The notes under the pieces: model-generated
Databases searched by the model: none
What the model was told of the DNA's origin: nothing
Seen by the model: only the letters and a program-made list of their open reading frames with translations
Made by a program: the position numbers and the translations under genes
From: Leptobrachium leishanense
Taxonomy: Eukaryota > Chordata > Amphibia > Anura > Megophryidae
NCBI GenBank assembly: GCA_009667805.1
Contig: CM019069.1
Location: forward strand, 48,070,153 to 48,134,152
Reading direction: 5' to 3'
DNA length: 64,000 nt
Shown: piece by piece, positions 1 to 10,820 of the stretch
How positions within the stretch are numbered: position 1 is the first letter of the stretch
Layout: each line of letters starts with the position of its first letter

Positions 1-1863
1 ACTCTACTCTTCTCGGACAGTTTTTGACCACAGTCAATGCATGGCTTCTCTTAAACAGTGAAGAGTCCCACATGCTTTCCAAGAATTCAGCACTCTGACT
101 TATTGGTTCAAAGAATGGATAATAAGAGACAGCAATTCGACCCTTGTATGGGTCTTCAACAAGTCAATAAAGACCACTGCAAGAGTTGCAAACCTCTCTG
201 TTTTGCATGATGTGACCCAATAAATTGGAGAGCTGAATTATTTAGAAGAGGCATACCGGACCCTTTTTGTTTTTTATGATTTATACTCTTGGGACCTGGT
301 GAGACCCAGCAAACGTCGCATCCAAGTGACCAATGATGGTGGTTTGTTGCTTAATGTGAGTGCAGGCTGCGTTACTGCCTTCATAACGTCCATAACGTGT
401 GAGGGCAGCCTGAGCAACAGTAAAACTGGAGGTGCCGATGTACTGCTAAATCTGTCATCACAATTTTTTTATAACATCATGTGAGCCAGAAGCCAACTAA
501 CCTGTTAAAAATATAGGTCAATACCGTCAAATTTGACTGCTTTCCATATTAGGTTTTCTTCTCATTCTTTTATTTTATAACTTGTTAAGCTTTGCTTTTA
601 ATGTGGTGCTTGTTCTTATGTTCTTGAAATGTACACTTTTTGTATCTTTTAATGCACCGAACACAAAGACTGTTATTTTCTCATAATGGTCTTTAGTTAA
701 GGATATCCCTCCCAAAACACAAATGGTTGACTTAGTGGTTTATTTATTTTCTTTATTCCCGACGTGTTCTGTACAGGATATCCATAAAAATGACACGTGA
801 GCGACACTTAAGTCTGTGAGTTGCGGAGATTCGACTTGTTGACTTGGACGTTGATTACATCAGTAAAGTCGTTACAATCGGTCTGGCTACAGCTATCCTA
901 TTATAAGTCTCAGACAATTTATTAGGTGCAGTTTTATCTGTTATTATGTAGCCTTGTGGAGTGACTGAAGTATTTAGGAAACTCTGGAGGGAGGGGGGGG
1001 GTTCCTTAAGCTATAAAACTACTATAAAGACTTGTGTATAAATAAATTTGTATAGTTACTGAGATAAAATGTTGGGTTTAGGCGAACTTTGCATGACCTG
1101 TACTGAAAATTAAGCAAGTGTTAAAAAGCAATCAACTACATAGAATTATGCAATGGCGAAACTAGGTTAGTGAGGACTTAGACACCGTGTACATGTCATT
1201 GTGCAAATAAGTAGAATTAAACCCAATTGATTTGAATTAAGAAGGTTAATGCGTCTCTCTTGATAGACAGGTGTGTGAATGTAGGGGTGTATTTGTGTGA
1301 GACTGGTAGGTGTAGTGTAGGTGTAAACGAGTTTTGGAAATTTTTGTAGTTCAAATAAAAAGAATAAACAATTAAGCACATGTTAGTGATGGTGTATTTG
1401 TATATAATTTTATTGTACTATCATGCAGTATGTTTTTTTCCTATAGTATTGGGTGAGATCAACAACTTATTGTGATAGAAAAATTAGGGAAACCCAAAGA
1501 AAAAGGGATCCGGCAAGGACTTTCCAAAATGTGGCAATTTATTGGACATACAAACATTTTTAGGGCAGCATTGTAGGGCAGTCGAGTGGTTTTCCAGTCA
1601 ATGAAATACAGGAAAGCATCTCTAATCAGTTTATTCTTCCAATTTATTACACATTGATAGACCAATATTACTTCACCCAGATGACTATTTCAGCTGCTGC
1701 AGACTTCTTCTGTCTCTGAGCTCTATCGCGCCCACAGGATCCTGGGAAGGGTTGGAGTCACACAAGCGGGCTGTGAAGTAACTGCAAGTTGAGACTGTGT
1801 GTCTTTCATACATCCAGTCTAAAGAGCAGTTTGTTTATTCCTGGTTCTATGTCTTTCAGAGAC
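1..1863. other. unassigned AT-rich sequence
   Basis: No repeat termini, tandem structure or protein similarity is recognised here. Short reading frames lack any recognisable motif and have no convincing splice context. It may be intron, intergenic DNA or decayed repeat. Confidence 0.5.
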
Positions 1864-1866
1864 TAA

Positions 1867-2097
1867 GGCTGGTGTCAGACGAGCGTACTGATGCTACAAC
1901 AGGGCCGGTCACATGCTTGTGCATGCGCAACAAGCGTCCGCCCACAAAGCCTCCCCTTTGATGTGCTAGAACGCGTGTCGACGGGCCTGCAAAGCGCGAT
2001 CCTCCATAGGAGGAATGCGCTATGCAGCGCTGAGCGTACCGAGTGTGCTCAGTGAGGTGGGCAGACGGCCGTTGAGTGGACTCGTCTGCCTCAAGCC
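1867..2097. mobile_element. PIF/Harbinger-type MITE, 231 bp
   Basis: The element is flanked by TAA direct repeats (1864-1866 and 2098-2100). Its ends are imperfect inverted repeats, GGCTGGTGTCAGACGAGCG on the left and the complement of CTCGTCTGCCTCAAGCC on the right. A 3-bp TWA duplication is the hallmark of PIF/Harbinger transposases. It is non-coding, so it would need a transposase in trans. It shares its terminal motif (GGCT..GG.GTCAGACGA) with six other copies in the window but has a different interior. Confidence 0.75.
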
Positions 2098-2100
2098 TAA

Positions 2101-3265
2101 GATGTGGACCAATCAAAAACCGTCTACATTGAATATTTGAGAAATGCTGACTACACGGTTTCAAACTTAACAAACAAGTCTCAAAAGAACATTTAACACA
2201 TATAATAAAATATATTTTGTTTATACTGCATGACCATGGAAGGATTAACGTTCCAACTTTAGGACTAGTCTTTCATTAGTCCCGGGAACAGGTAAATATT
2301 CTTGTCTACCTTTGGACCTAAAGCAAGAAATAAACAAATTTTTCTTTTGCTACAAAATATTTTGCGAAGCGAGGCAGGTTTCTTTTTAAACCTTTCACAC
2401 ATTAACGATGGGCGTTAAGTTATTCCCATAGAATTGAATTTGTGGAGAGGTGCCTGGACATCGAAGGCAATTCCCACCAATTCACCATTCATTGAACAAT
2501 TCATTGTTCAAGTGGGCAACCCCTACATATAGAAAATCAATAATCTTTAATAATACACCATCGACGATACAAGTGTCATTCAAGAATGAAGGACATCCCT
2601 CATATTAAACACACATAATGTGGATTACTGTGTTTTTCTAGTAGGTATTCATGAAAGAAGTGAAAAAAAAATGGAGCTTCACTGATTTGTTAACAGAGCG
2701 CTTAAATTTATTAACAATGTATCAACTTACCGATGCGAGGTTGTAAACGGAGTTTCTCATGAAAAGCATATAAATTATTAATGTATAAATGCTCAGGAGG
2801 ATCAATACAGGTAAGCACACATTCGCTGAGCGAACAGATCAATACAATAACTCGTGTATTAAATGGCCTCTGACCAGACAATATACATGCAGAAATTGGT
2901 TTGACCGGGAGGATAACAATGATACGCAGCAACACAAAAGCCACTGAATCAATAGCCATGGAACAATTTTATTCTTTGTTTACATGGATTATAATTCATT
3001 ATTTTATTTAATAAGAATTTTACCCCTTTAATACCAAGTGATTTTCCATAAAACTACTGACAGGACCAAGTGCTTTTATGTGAAATGAATTTCCATTGTC
3101 CACACAGTAAATATACATAGGCCTCCCACTGTACATGTTCAATGTAATTATGCCCTGTTTGGCAGACAGTGGGCTCCCCCTTCCGGCCAAGAAGTGCTAG
3201 CACATGTACATTACAGCTTGGGTTCCACATTTCTGTGCGGGAAAACCAGATTTCATGCTTTTCAC
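2101..3265. other. unassigned sequence
   Basis: AT-rich DNA with no recognised element, RNA gene or coding signal. The reading frames present have no known motifs. Confidence 0.5.
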
Positions 3266-3404
3266 ATACAGGGTTATTCAAAGAGATCCGATTTGCTGGA
3301 GAAAGGTAACCCAACACTGAAATTCAGCGTACGATTACCTTTCCTGGCCATTAGGCTGTTCAGAGAGCAGGCAATTAGCCAAATCTTGGTGAATTGCCTG
3401 CACA

Positions 3405-4376
3405 CAGTGGCGTAGCGTGGGGGGGTCCTCGGGGGCGGTCGCCCCGGGTGCAATTTTCTGAGGGGGCGCAAAATTTCAAAAGAAATTTGAACCACTAATA
3501 TTTTCCAGCAAGGATAAGCAAGGCGTCTGCTCACGGACAATGTTGTCTGTGAGAGGCCCTTTCACTGGCAGCCACCAGTTTTACGGTGCCGGCACAGTGA
3601 CTTAGCACTCAGCGTCTGGAAGGGAGGACCAGGACAGGAAATTCTGTCCTGACTCCTCCTTAACGCAAGAGTCATGTGAAGCAGCGCAGCATTATCCGAC
3701 AGAACACTGACCCTGTACCACGATTGTCAGCCCCCCTTGAAGCCCTGTGCCAGGCCACGTCACTGGCAGCCGCTGTACAGGAAGGAGGGAGGGAGGCGCC
3801 TGCCCTGCAGCACATTTAAAATCCGGTCTCCACTAAGCCCCCTGGACAGCTCCTCCACCCAGGCCACCAGCAACTCCACGCAGATAGTTGACACTGTGTG
3901 ACACCAGAGCAGCGTGACCAACACACAGTGAGGGGGTACGGAGAGAAGGTGACTGGAGGTTCAGGGAGAGAATGACTGGGGGTACTGGGAGAGAGTGACT
4001 GGGGGTATTGGGAGGGAGAGAGTGACTGGGGGTACTGGGAGAAAGTGTGGGTACTGGAAGAGAGTGACTGGGGGTACTGGGAGAGAGTGACTGGGAGGTA
4101 CTGGGAGAGAGTGACTGGGTATAGTGTGAGAGTGGAACTATGCTAGAGTATAAATGGGACAGGATGACTGGTAGCAGTGATGTTGCAAGGGGGGCATGTG
4201 TGTTTAATATTTTTATATCAGTATTTTGTTACTATACAATACATGTGCTTGTGGGGTAAGGGGGTCAATACTCTACTGGTAGAAGGGAATCTGGGTGTGT
4301 TACCGTGTCCACAGGTTGGGGGGGGCGCACAATTCTTGCTTTGCCCCGGGCGCTGACAACCCACGCTACACCGCTG
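3405..4376. mobile_element. non-autonomous hAT element, 972 bp
   Basis: The ends are CAGTGGCGTAGCGTGGG and CCCACGCTACACCGCTG. A perfect 8-bp target duplication, CCTGCACA, lies at 3397-3404 and 4377-4384. CAG-type ends plus an 8-bp duplication identify a hAT element. The interior holds a GC-rich stretch and a minisatellite (about 3940-4125). No transposase reading frame is present. It is the same family as the element at 28675-29713, in the opposite orientation. It inserted into an older CAGGGTTATTC element. Confidence 0.85.
3940..4125. repeat. minisatellite inside the hAT element
   Basis: About seven imperfect units of roughly 23 bp built on GAGAGTGACTGGGGGTACTG. Unit length varies through loss or gain of short GGGAG blocks. 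It occupies the interior next to the end carrying the GTGTCCACAGGTTGG motif, the same relative place as the unrelated array in the 28675 copy. Confidence 0.8.
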
Positions 4377-5121
4377 CCTGCACATGCGGTGAAATCCCTA
4401 TAGAGAAGCAATGCTTCGGCTAAAGGTTCCTGAATTGCCCTGCCATTCGGTGGTTTAATTCGGCAGGTTTATTCAGGCGAATCCCATAGGCTTCAATGTT
4501 AAAAATATTCCCGTTTTAATTCAATATCTAATAAACCGTTCATTATTATATTCTGCAGTAAAGAGTCTCTTTATCTATAGATTTTCTAGGATATTGTAAG
4601 CAGTTTTTGGGATTTTTTTAACTTTTTTCTGTAACAGCCCTTTTTATTATCATTCCCTGGACCTCATATGTAAATTTCAGACATTTTCGCTCAGTAGTTT
4701 CTTTGCAAACAGCGTTTCACTTTTCAATCATTCAAGCAAACTGTTTTTTTAATTTATTCACTCCATTCGTTTTGGTGTCGAGGTTTTTTCTGGCAGCTGC
4801 TCTGCGTGTGATTGGCTCCTGCTCGGGTTTTTCTGGCGTTTTCGGTGGGGTTAATCCAGATGTTTTTGCGGGTTTTCGGTGTGCCTTCGCCAGGTTTTGC
4901 GGTGAATTGTCGGCGGGTTTGCGGTGACTTTTCCCTGCAATTCGGGGACCCTGTGGTGCTTTGCTGTATACACCGCAGGGTTGCCGAAATGGGATCTCCA
5001 AATTGAACCGAATTGAAGAGAACGAAAATTCACCAAACGTGCAGTGAATTTTCGATTCTCTTTGAATAACCCTGATAGTTTCGACACATTGGCTGTAATG
5101 TCCAATGTGGGGGAAATGTAA

Positions 5122-6011
5122 CCCCTTCACTGTAGATGACGTGTGGGGACGTCCTGGAGATTCCCTGAAACATTCAGGGGACGTCCCCCACACATCATGG
5201 GGTCTCCACAGCGAAGAGGGAGAACCATCCACTTGGGAAAACTATTAGACTCCGCCGGACTGCTGCGAGGAGAGTGGGGGGACTTTGGACCACTGTATTT
5301 CCATTCTTTACACCCTATAAGTTAATGTTAGGTGTAATTGGACATGTCCGAGTCTGGCCTTTCTACTGATACCAAACATGACCATGTTAAGTGTAAAATA
5401 AAAAAACCCACAAACAAACATAAGAGAAAAATGTTAGAAGATTTTTTTTGTTTTTTTGGTCCAAAGCTATGGCATTGTCCATTTATAACATATAAAATGA
5501 GCAATACCACTGCCATTACTCACCTTCTCATTTCCCATGCCACACGCAAGGTCAGTGTTTTATACATTGTCATTTTATTCATAAACCACAATGCGGCAAA
5601 GTAGAAGCGAAAAATGTAATTTTTTCAGTTTTAGCTAAAATCGTGTATTTTGTCAGAAAAATACAGAAACAGGTTCCCATTTCTATTTTTTTTAAGAAGA
5701 GTGTCCCATAGAAAATATAACCACAAAGGTTTGAATAAGAAAATGTAAAAAAATTTTTTTTTACACGCTGTAAATAATTGAAATCTGAGTGGAAATACTC
5801 ATTTTCTTACAATTGGCATTCTGACAGGACATGACGTATACACATAATAATGATATATTGTGAATCTGCCGAGGCTGCTGAAAATAAGGATATATAATTG
5901 GTCTGGGTCCTACAATAAAACATGACTTCAAATAGCATTTAAACATGATTAGCGCAAAACGTTCAAAATGAGCTCAGCACACAGAGGGGAAATGGATAAG
6001 CAGTGAAGGGG
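5122..6011. mobile_element. diverged piggyBac-type element, 890 bp
   Basis: The ends read CCCCTTCACTG and CAGTGAAGGGG, next to GTAA (5118-5121, a decayed TTAA) and TTAA (6012-6015). The right half (AATATAACCACAAA, then GACATGACGTATACACATAATAATGA, split by a few bases) aligns by eye with the 3' half of the three hairpin-rich elements at 18578, 26282 and 44855, so this is an older or divergent relative. It contains a strong hairpin around 5150-5190 (GGGACGTC/GACGTCCC). It has no transposase. A second similar end, TAGTGAAGGGGTTAA, lies at 6164-6178, so the original element may have been longer. Confidence 0.6.
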
Positions 6012-6096
6012 TTAAGGGTATTTTCTGGAGCTAATTTGCAAACTAATTTTGTTAGCAAAAAACAAATTCCTTTGCATAGCCACAGAATAAGAGCAA

Positions 6097-6156
6097 ATCG
6101 AGTATACTCGATCTAGGGGCACCAGCTGGTGCATATGAAGAACGAGTATACTCGAT
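6097..6156. repeat. cluster of three short palindromes
   Basis: ATCGAGTATACTCGAT (6097-6112) is a perfect 16-bp palindrome. GCACCAGCTGGTGC (6119-6132) is a perfect 14-bp palindrome. CGAGTATACTCGAT (6143-6156) repeats the first. They lie between the two piggyBac-like ends at 6011 and 6178 and resemble the hairpin strings of the related elements. Confidence 0.7.
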
Positions 6157-6689
6157 AATGGTAGTGAAGGGGTTAAGGGCCTTAACCATGTGTATGACTG
6201 CCAAGTGAAGATGGGCAAGTCACAAGTCTATTCATATTTCTAGTACTCTAGGACCCTGTAGATACAATGAAAGGTGCACACAAAGAGTCCTTGCCTGGTG
6301 TTCATGGATAAACCCAAAGAGTGATGAACTAGTGAAGACATTCACCATTTCTCTAAAGTGACAAGTTGCTAAAAGATGACATAAAGGGTTAGTCAGAAAG
6401 CATAGAAATGTCAGACCTTTCATTTCGGTGCTCTCTCGTACCGTACAAGTCAGGCGAGTTCAATCTGCCGACCCTGTGGTGAATTCAGCTTTCACTGCAG
6501 GGTCCCCAAAGAGCACTGAATAGATCTGCCGATATCGCCAATAAACCGCTGACCGCTGCCAAAAAATCACCGAATTGATCCGATAAACCGCCAAATGCAG
6601 CCGACCAGCCACCGAACAGGGACAAATAAAACAAAAACAAATTCAACTTTTAAAATGAGTTTTAAAATAAAATAATGTTCAAAAATACA

Positions 6690-8290
6690 GGGAAGAGAGC
6701 AAACGTGTCTTGGTGGAGCTCCACGCGTCTGCTGCTTTTGGGGACCTCAAACTGACTTTTTCTGTAGTGCTTTTAGGATTTGAGGACCCGCATTGGCTGG
6801 CCACTGGAACTGACCTGTCCGGAGCCAGTTCTGTCCCCCCTCCGGACCAGAGACACACTGTACAGACGCCGATATGCGGCCGGAACAAGGTGCCGGCGGC
6901 CATCTTGGGGCCTTCCCGCCAGCTCTTCCTCTCTGTGTGGACTGTCCTGCCTTGCTGACCCGGCCTGGACCCATGATGGGTGCGATGGGGACGGAGGGCC
7001 CGAGTCTCCTGACCACCTTGGGTGGATCTCAGGCGAGAGCGACGAGTTGGGCTGGAGCTGACCGGCGGGATGCATCCCCTCTCCCGATAGAGGTCCCAAC
7101 GTCTTTCAGGCCTTGATGCCTGCTTGAAATTGCTGGCGGGAGGGGGCGCGGATGGTCCACTCTCCAAAGGCGTCTGGCGCCAGTTGATGTCCTGCAGACT
7201 GGCCGAGTGGAGATGACCCTGAGGGCGGAGGTGGTTGAGGCTGCACCAGTCCTGTGTCCTGCTAAGGCCCCCGGCACACGAGCGTATTTACGGCTCATGT
7301 GCGCCCGCAATTCCCTGCGTCCGTGCGTTTTTGATGGGGAAAGCCATCCACCGGACGTGAAAAAGCCCTCCCCGTCAAAAAGCTAAACGGACGCTGACAG
7401 GATACAAAGCGCGATTCTCCATAGGAGGATCGCGCTTTGTACGCTGAGCGCAGAGAGTGGAAGGAACGCCCACTTTCACGGACGTTCCTTCCTCTCTCTG
7501 TTAACGCTCGTGTGCCGGGGGCCTAAGGCCTGCTCAGCTGCTGCCGCGGAGAGCTGCGTCGAGGGCGGTGTCCGGGGTGAAACAGGGGCACTGGAGTCTG
7601 AGACCCCGAGGCGGCTGTTGCTACGGAGGATAAGCCGTGGAGTGTGGAAACAGGTGATGTGGATCCGGTGCTGCAGCTATGCTCACCTGGTCCGAGAGGA
7701 TCTGCTAAGCTGACAGGAGACATCGGGAGACCTGCCTGTGCGAGCCCTGCCGGGACGGAGTACGTTGAGTCGCCTGCTGTGTCCCCCTTCATGAGGTCTG
7801 TGCAGGCTACGCTGCTCGGGGCTAGGCGCTGGTATGCTGAGGGGAGACAGTGCGAGTCTTGGCCCCGGGGGCTGGCTGGAGCGGCTTTGAGAGGGTCCTG
7901 GAAGCTGGACACTAGGCGTGTCTTGAGCTGCACGTGTCAGCCGGAGGTAGACTGTCGCACTGTATTGCTGGATACGGGTTGAGGAGGCTCTTCTTGCTGG
8001 CTTGCCTGATCCCTCCTGACCCCAGCGCACCCTGACCGTTCCGAGACGTGGGCTGAGGCTATTTTGTCCTGTCTGCTGTGTTGTTTCCCCCCCCGCACAT
8101 GGAGACTTTCCTTTCTGATGAGACCCCCTGTCTGGTGATGTACCCCCCCCCCCGCCTCCTCGAACTGCGATTTCGATTTTTGGCTCCCACCCTGTTATAG
8201 CTGCTGAGATTTTTTAATTTTTTCTTTTTCTGGCACCTAACACTGGATGATACGCGCAAAAAAATTTGCGCTGCGCGAGCGCAATTGCGC
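6690..8290. other. GC-rich island of unknown origin
   Basis: This stretch contains motifs such as GCGGCCATCTTGGGGCC, many CpGs and a Harbinger MITE (7266-7523). Overlapping open frames are present on both strands, which is expected for GC-rich DNA and not evidence of a gene. It could be a LINE 5' UTR (L1/Tx1-like), a captured host CpG island or part of an unrecognised element. I see no reverse transcriptase, splice-compatible exon or target duplication that would decide. Confidence 0.4.
7266..7523. mobile_element. PIF/Harbinger-type MITE, 258 bp
   Basis: TAA duplications lie at 7263-7265 and 7524-7526. The near-perfect terminal inverted repeats are GGCCCCCGGCACACGAGCG and CGCTCGTGTGCCGGGGGCC. 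The interior has a palindrome around AAAGCGCGATTCTCCATAGGAGGATCGCGCTTT (split, 7398-7439). It inserted into the GC-rich island after that island arrived. Non-coding. Confidence 0.85.
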
Positions 8291-8420
8291 AAAGAATGTA
8301 GTAGGGACCACTGTATTTTGCTGGCAGTTTGCCAATATTTGGGGAATTGCTAGCTTTCTAAATAGTCAAATTGTTTGTTCGGTGCATTTCACGGGCGATT
8401 CGGCTCTTTGAATAACCCCT

Positions 8421-9392
8421 AAAGTGTCAGAGAAATCTATGTGGCTGTTCACTAGGAGGAGAATTGAGGGAAAAAGTTATACTTTTTGGGCCACAATCAG
8501 TAGAGCTAAATGTAGCTGGAAAAAACTAATTCCGCTGTCTTGGTCATAAATTTGGGATTCATGGTGATTTCTGCAATTCATGCAACAAATTTTTATTGTA
8601 ATAATATTATGTATTATTTTTATCGGAGACGCAAAAGAAAAACCCGGTCCTGTGCCATCTGACTCACTCCAGTATCCTGCGTTTCTTGAAATGATGAATT
8701 GTAAAAGAATGGCAACATTTTCTCAAAAATGCACGAAATATGGCTGGCCCGGTGCCAGCGTTTTGTGTTAGCAATCACATACTCCACCCTAGAGCAGGAT
8801 GCCATGCCCAGCGGCTAAGCGGGGAATTTGTTTTTTAACGCTTGCCCCTCCGAGTTACTAGAGGAAACACGTCTAACAGCCATTGTGCTTTAGAAGAAAT
8901 CTTCTCAAAGTTATGGGGAATCGCAACTGAGCATTTTATTTAAAAAGTGAAAAAAAAATTAAGATTTTCCAAGATCTGGAAAGTTAGATACATTTTTATA
9001 GAACCTCAAATTTGAAGAATTCCGTCTTTTTAACGTTTTCCCTTCCAGCAGACCCAACTCCTCCACTTTATAATAATATGACTCATAGTGCAAGTAAAAA
9101 GAACTGTAAAAATGAACTTCTAAAAGCGCCGTGAGATTTTAATTTCACTATAATAGATTTGTTCGTTTTTAGAACATTTTAATACCGATAGGGTTATTGG
9201 CTCGGGTCAAGCCCTAAGAGAATTAGTATGGGACCTCACCAAGATTTCTGTCCTCCAATTAGCAATTCTCATCACACACGTAACAGAAACATACACTCAG
9301 ACCTTATAGCTTTATACAGATAAAGATATGTGCGTCTAACAAAATATATGATACGTGACAATAAATATATGATTTGACAGAGAAAACTATCA
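8421..9392. other. unassigned sequence
   Basis: AT-rich DNA. A 63-codon frame at 8580-8771 begins with a hydrophobic stretch but has no recognisable domain, and I do not call it a gene. Confidence 0.5.
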
Positions 9393-10059
9393 GGGTTTAA
9401 TCTAGATAAATGCAAAGTTATGCACTTTGGAGTGAAGAACACACATATAATTTATACCCTAAATGGTACGGAGTTAGGGAAATCCAAGCAGGAGAAGGAT
9501 TTGGGAATAATCATAGACTTCAAACTAAGTAACAATGTGCAATGTCAAACAGCAGCCGCCAAGGCCAGCAAGGTATTGGCATGCATTAAAAGGGGAATTC
9601 ACTCACGGGATGAAAACATAATTTTGCCTCTGTATAAATCAATGGTCAGGCCACACCTTGAATATGCCGTGCAATTTTGGGCACTGGTCTTAAAAAAAGA
9701 TATTATAGCGCTAGAAAAAGTGCAGAGACGGGCAACTAAATTTAATAAGGGGAATGGAAGGGTTAAGTTATGAGGAAAGACTAACAAGCTTAAACATGTT
9801 TAGTTTAGAGAAACGGCGCCTTAGAGGGTATCTGATAACCTTATATAAATATATACGGGGCCATTATCAACCATTGTCTGATAACCTATTCATTAATAGG
9901 TCTATACACAGGACAAGGGGTCATCCATTTAGACTGGAAGAAAGAAAATTTAGCTTAAAGCATAGGAAGGGTTATTTTATGGTGAGAACAATAAAGCTGT
10001 GGAATTCTCTGCCTGTTGAGGTGGTTGGGTCAGAGTCTGTACAGACTTTTAAAAAGTGA
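9393..10059 (+). pseudogene. CR1 LINE reverse transcriptase C-terminal fragment, frameshifted
   Basis: The translation from 9393 contains NLDKCKVMHFG, then DLGIIIDFKLS, LPLYKSMVRPHLEYAVQFW and LEKVQRRATK. In a second frame (from about 9754) it continues GLSYEERLTSLNMFSLEKRRLRG (split at will), RTRGHPFRL and TIKLWNSLPVEVV, ending at 10059. These are the conserved thumb and C-terminal motifs of CR1-clade ORF2. A +1 frameshift lies near 9745-9760. Everything upstream (endonuclease and RT palm) is missing, the usual result of 5' truncation on insertion. It cannot encode a working protein. Confidence 0.9.
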
Positions 10060-10317
10060 CTGGATGACTTCCTGCAGACACAGAATATTAAGGGTTATAA
10101 TATTTAATATGTGGGTAAAAGCTTATTGATCCAAGGAGAAATCTGACTGCCATTCTGGGGTCAAGAAGGAATTTTTTCCCAGTATGTTGCATATTGGCAA
10201 GCATTTCAGACTGGGTTTTTTGCCTTCTTTTGGATCAACAGCAGTAGGTTATGTGGGAGAGGCTGAACCCGATGGACGCATGTCTTTTTTCAGCCTATAT
10301 AACTATGTATAACTATG
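10060..10317 (+). mobile_element. CR1 3' UTR and tail
   Basis: The sequence directly follows the CR1 frame and carries the family's typical 3' end: GAACCCGATGGACGCATGTC, CTTTTTTCAGCC, then a short TATAACTATG tail repeated twice. The tail abuts a MITE at 10318. With the coding relic it forms one 5'-truncated insertion on the plus strand. Confidence 0.85.
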
Positions 10318-10499
10318 TAGGGTTATTCAGAGAAAGGTGAAACTCCAGAGAATTGGCAGGAGAAGAGAACAATCCTGACCAAATAGCCGATTTGGAAAGT
10401 GAGATAAATGGGAGAATTTTTCTGGTTTGGCTATTTTGATCTAGAATTTTCACTTCACCAGTCATTCTCCTGAGTTTCACCTTTCTTTAAATAGACCTG
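10318..10499. mobile_element. short CAGGGTTATTC-type MITE, 182 bp
   Basis: The ends are TAGGGTTATTCAGAGAAAGG and CCTTTCTTTAAATAGACCTG, with TATG on both flanks (10314-10317, 10500-10503). The whole element is nearly self-complementary (GAATTGGCAGGAG / CTCCTGAGTTTC arms), so it would fold as one hairpin. It is nearly identical to the copy at 24083-24264. Confidence 0.75.
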
Positions 10500-10820
10500 T
10501 ATGATTAGACACTTGAATACAAGCATTATAGTGTATGGGAACAATGGGAACTCTGTTCCCTCAGCAAAAAAGTGGTCGGAACTGCGTTCTCATGCGTTCC
10601 CCTTTAACCTGACACCTGGTTATTGGACATTTTTGCTCTATCCTGTTCCTTTTGGTAAAACTATTGTTTGATTATCTTTTCAGTTTTTGTTTAGAAAGAT
10701 ATGAGGTTTTTCAGAAATCATATTGAAAAACAAAATAACATGTTTTATTCAGTTTTATCTAGAAATAGATTTCTTAATATAAATACATGACATTTTTTGT
10801 GCTGCTTGGTACCCGATCAT

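Larger units (their letters stand above)
3269..5074. mobile_element. CAGGGTTATTC-family element, split by a hAT insertion
   Basis: The ends are inverted repeats CAGGGTTATTCAAAGAGA and TCTCTTTGAATAACCCTG. They are flanked by ATA direct repeats (3266-3268, 5075-5077). The subterminal arms contain short palindromes built on a GGTGAC/GTCACC-like core. Without the 972-bp hAT element (3405-4376) and its duplicated 8 bp, the element is about 826 bp, close to the empty copies at 51899 and 61681. No transposase is encoded. The superfamily is uncertain because TAT/ATA flanks fit either a 3-bp duplication or a TA target next to a variable terminal base. Confidence 0.75.
6425..8420. mobile_element. relative of the CAGGGTTATTC family, interrupted by a GC-rich insert
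   Basis: The right end reads CGGCTCTTTGAATAACCCCT, matching the family end with changes. The left part (TGCCGACCCTGTGGTGAATTC, then many CCGCC/CCGAA motifs) matches the arms of the copies at 44561 and 50450. The left edge appears truncated. The middle (about 6690-8290) is much richer in GC than the flanks and does not belong to the family. Confidence 0.5.

Noticed and set aside
4732..5232. 166-codon minus-strand frame and similar frames in other family copies (25742, 25904, 38372)
   Set aside because: They recur in GC-rich arms of non-coding CAGGGTTATTC elements, differ in frame between copies and lack any domain.
6679..8030. Clusters of overlapping frames on both strands in the GC-rich block
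   Set aside because: Few stop codons are expected in GC-rich DNA; no domain, no consistent frame and no splice evidence.
8580..8771. 63-codon frame with a signal-peptide-like start
   Set aside because: Short, no recognisable mature domain, no conserved cysteine pattern I could assign and no supporting exon structure.
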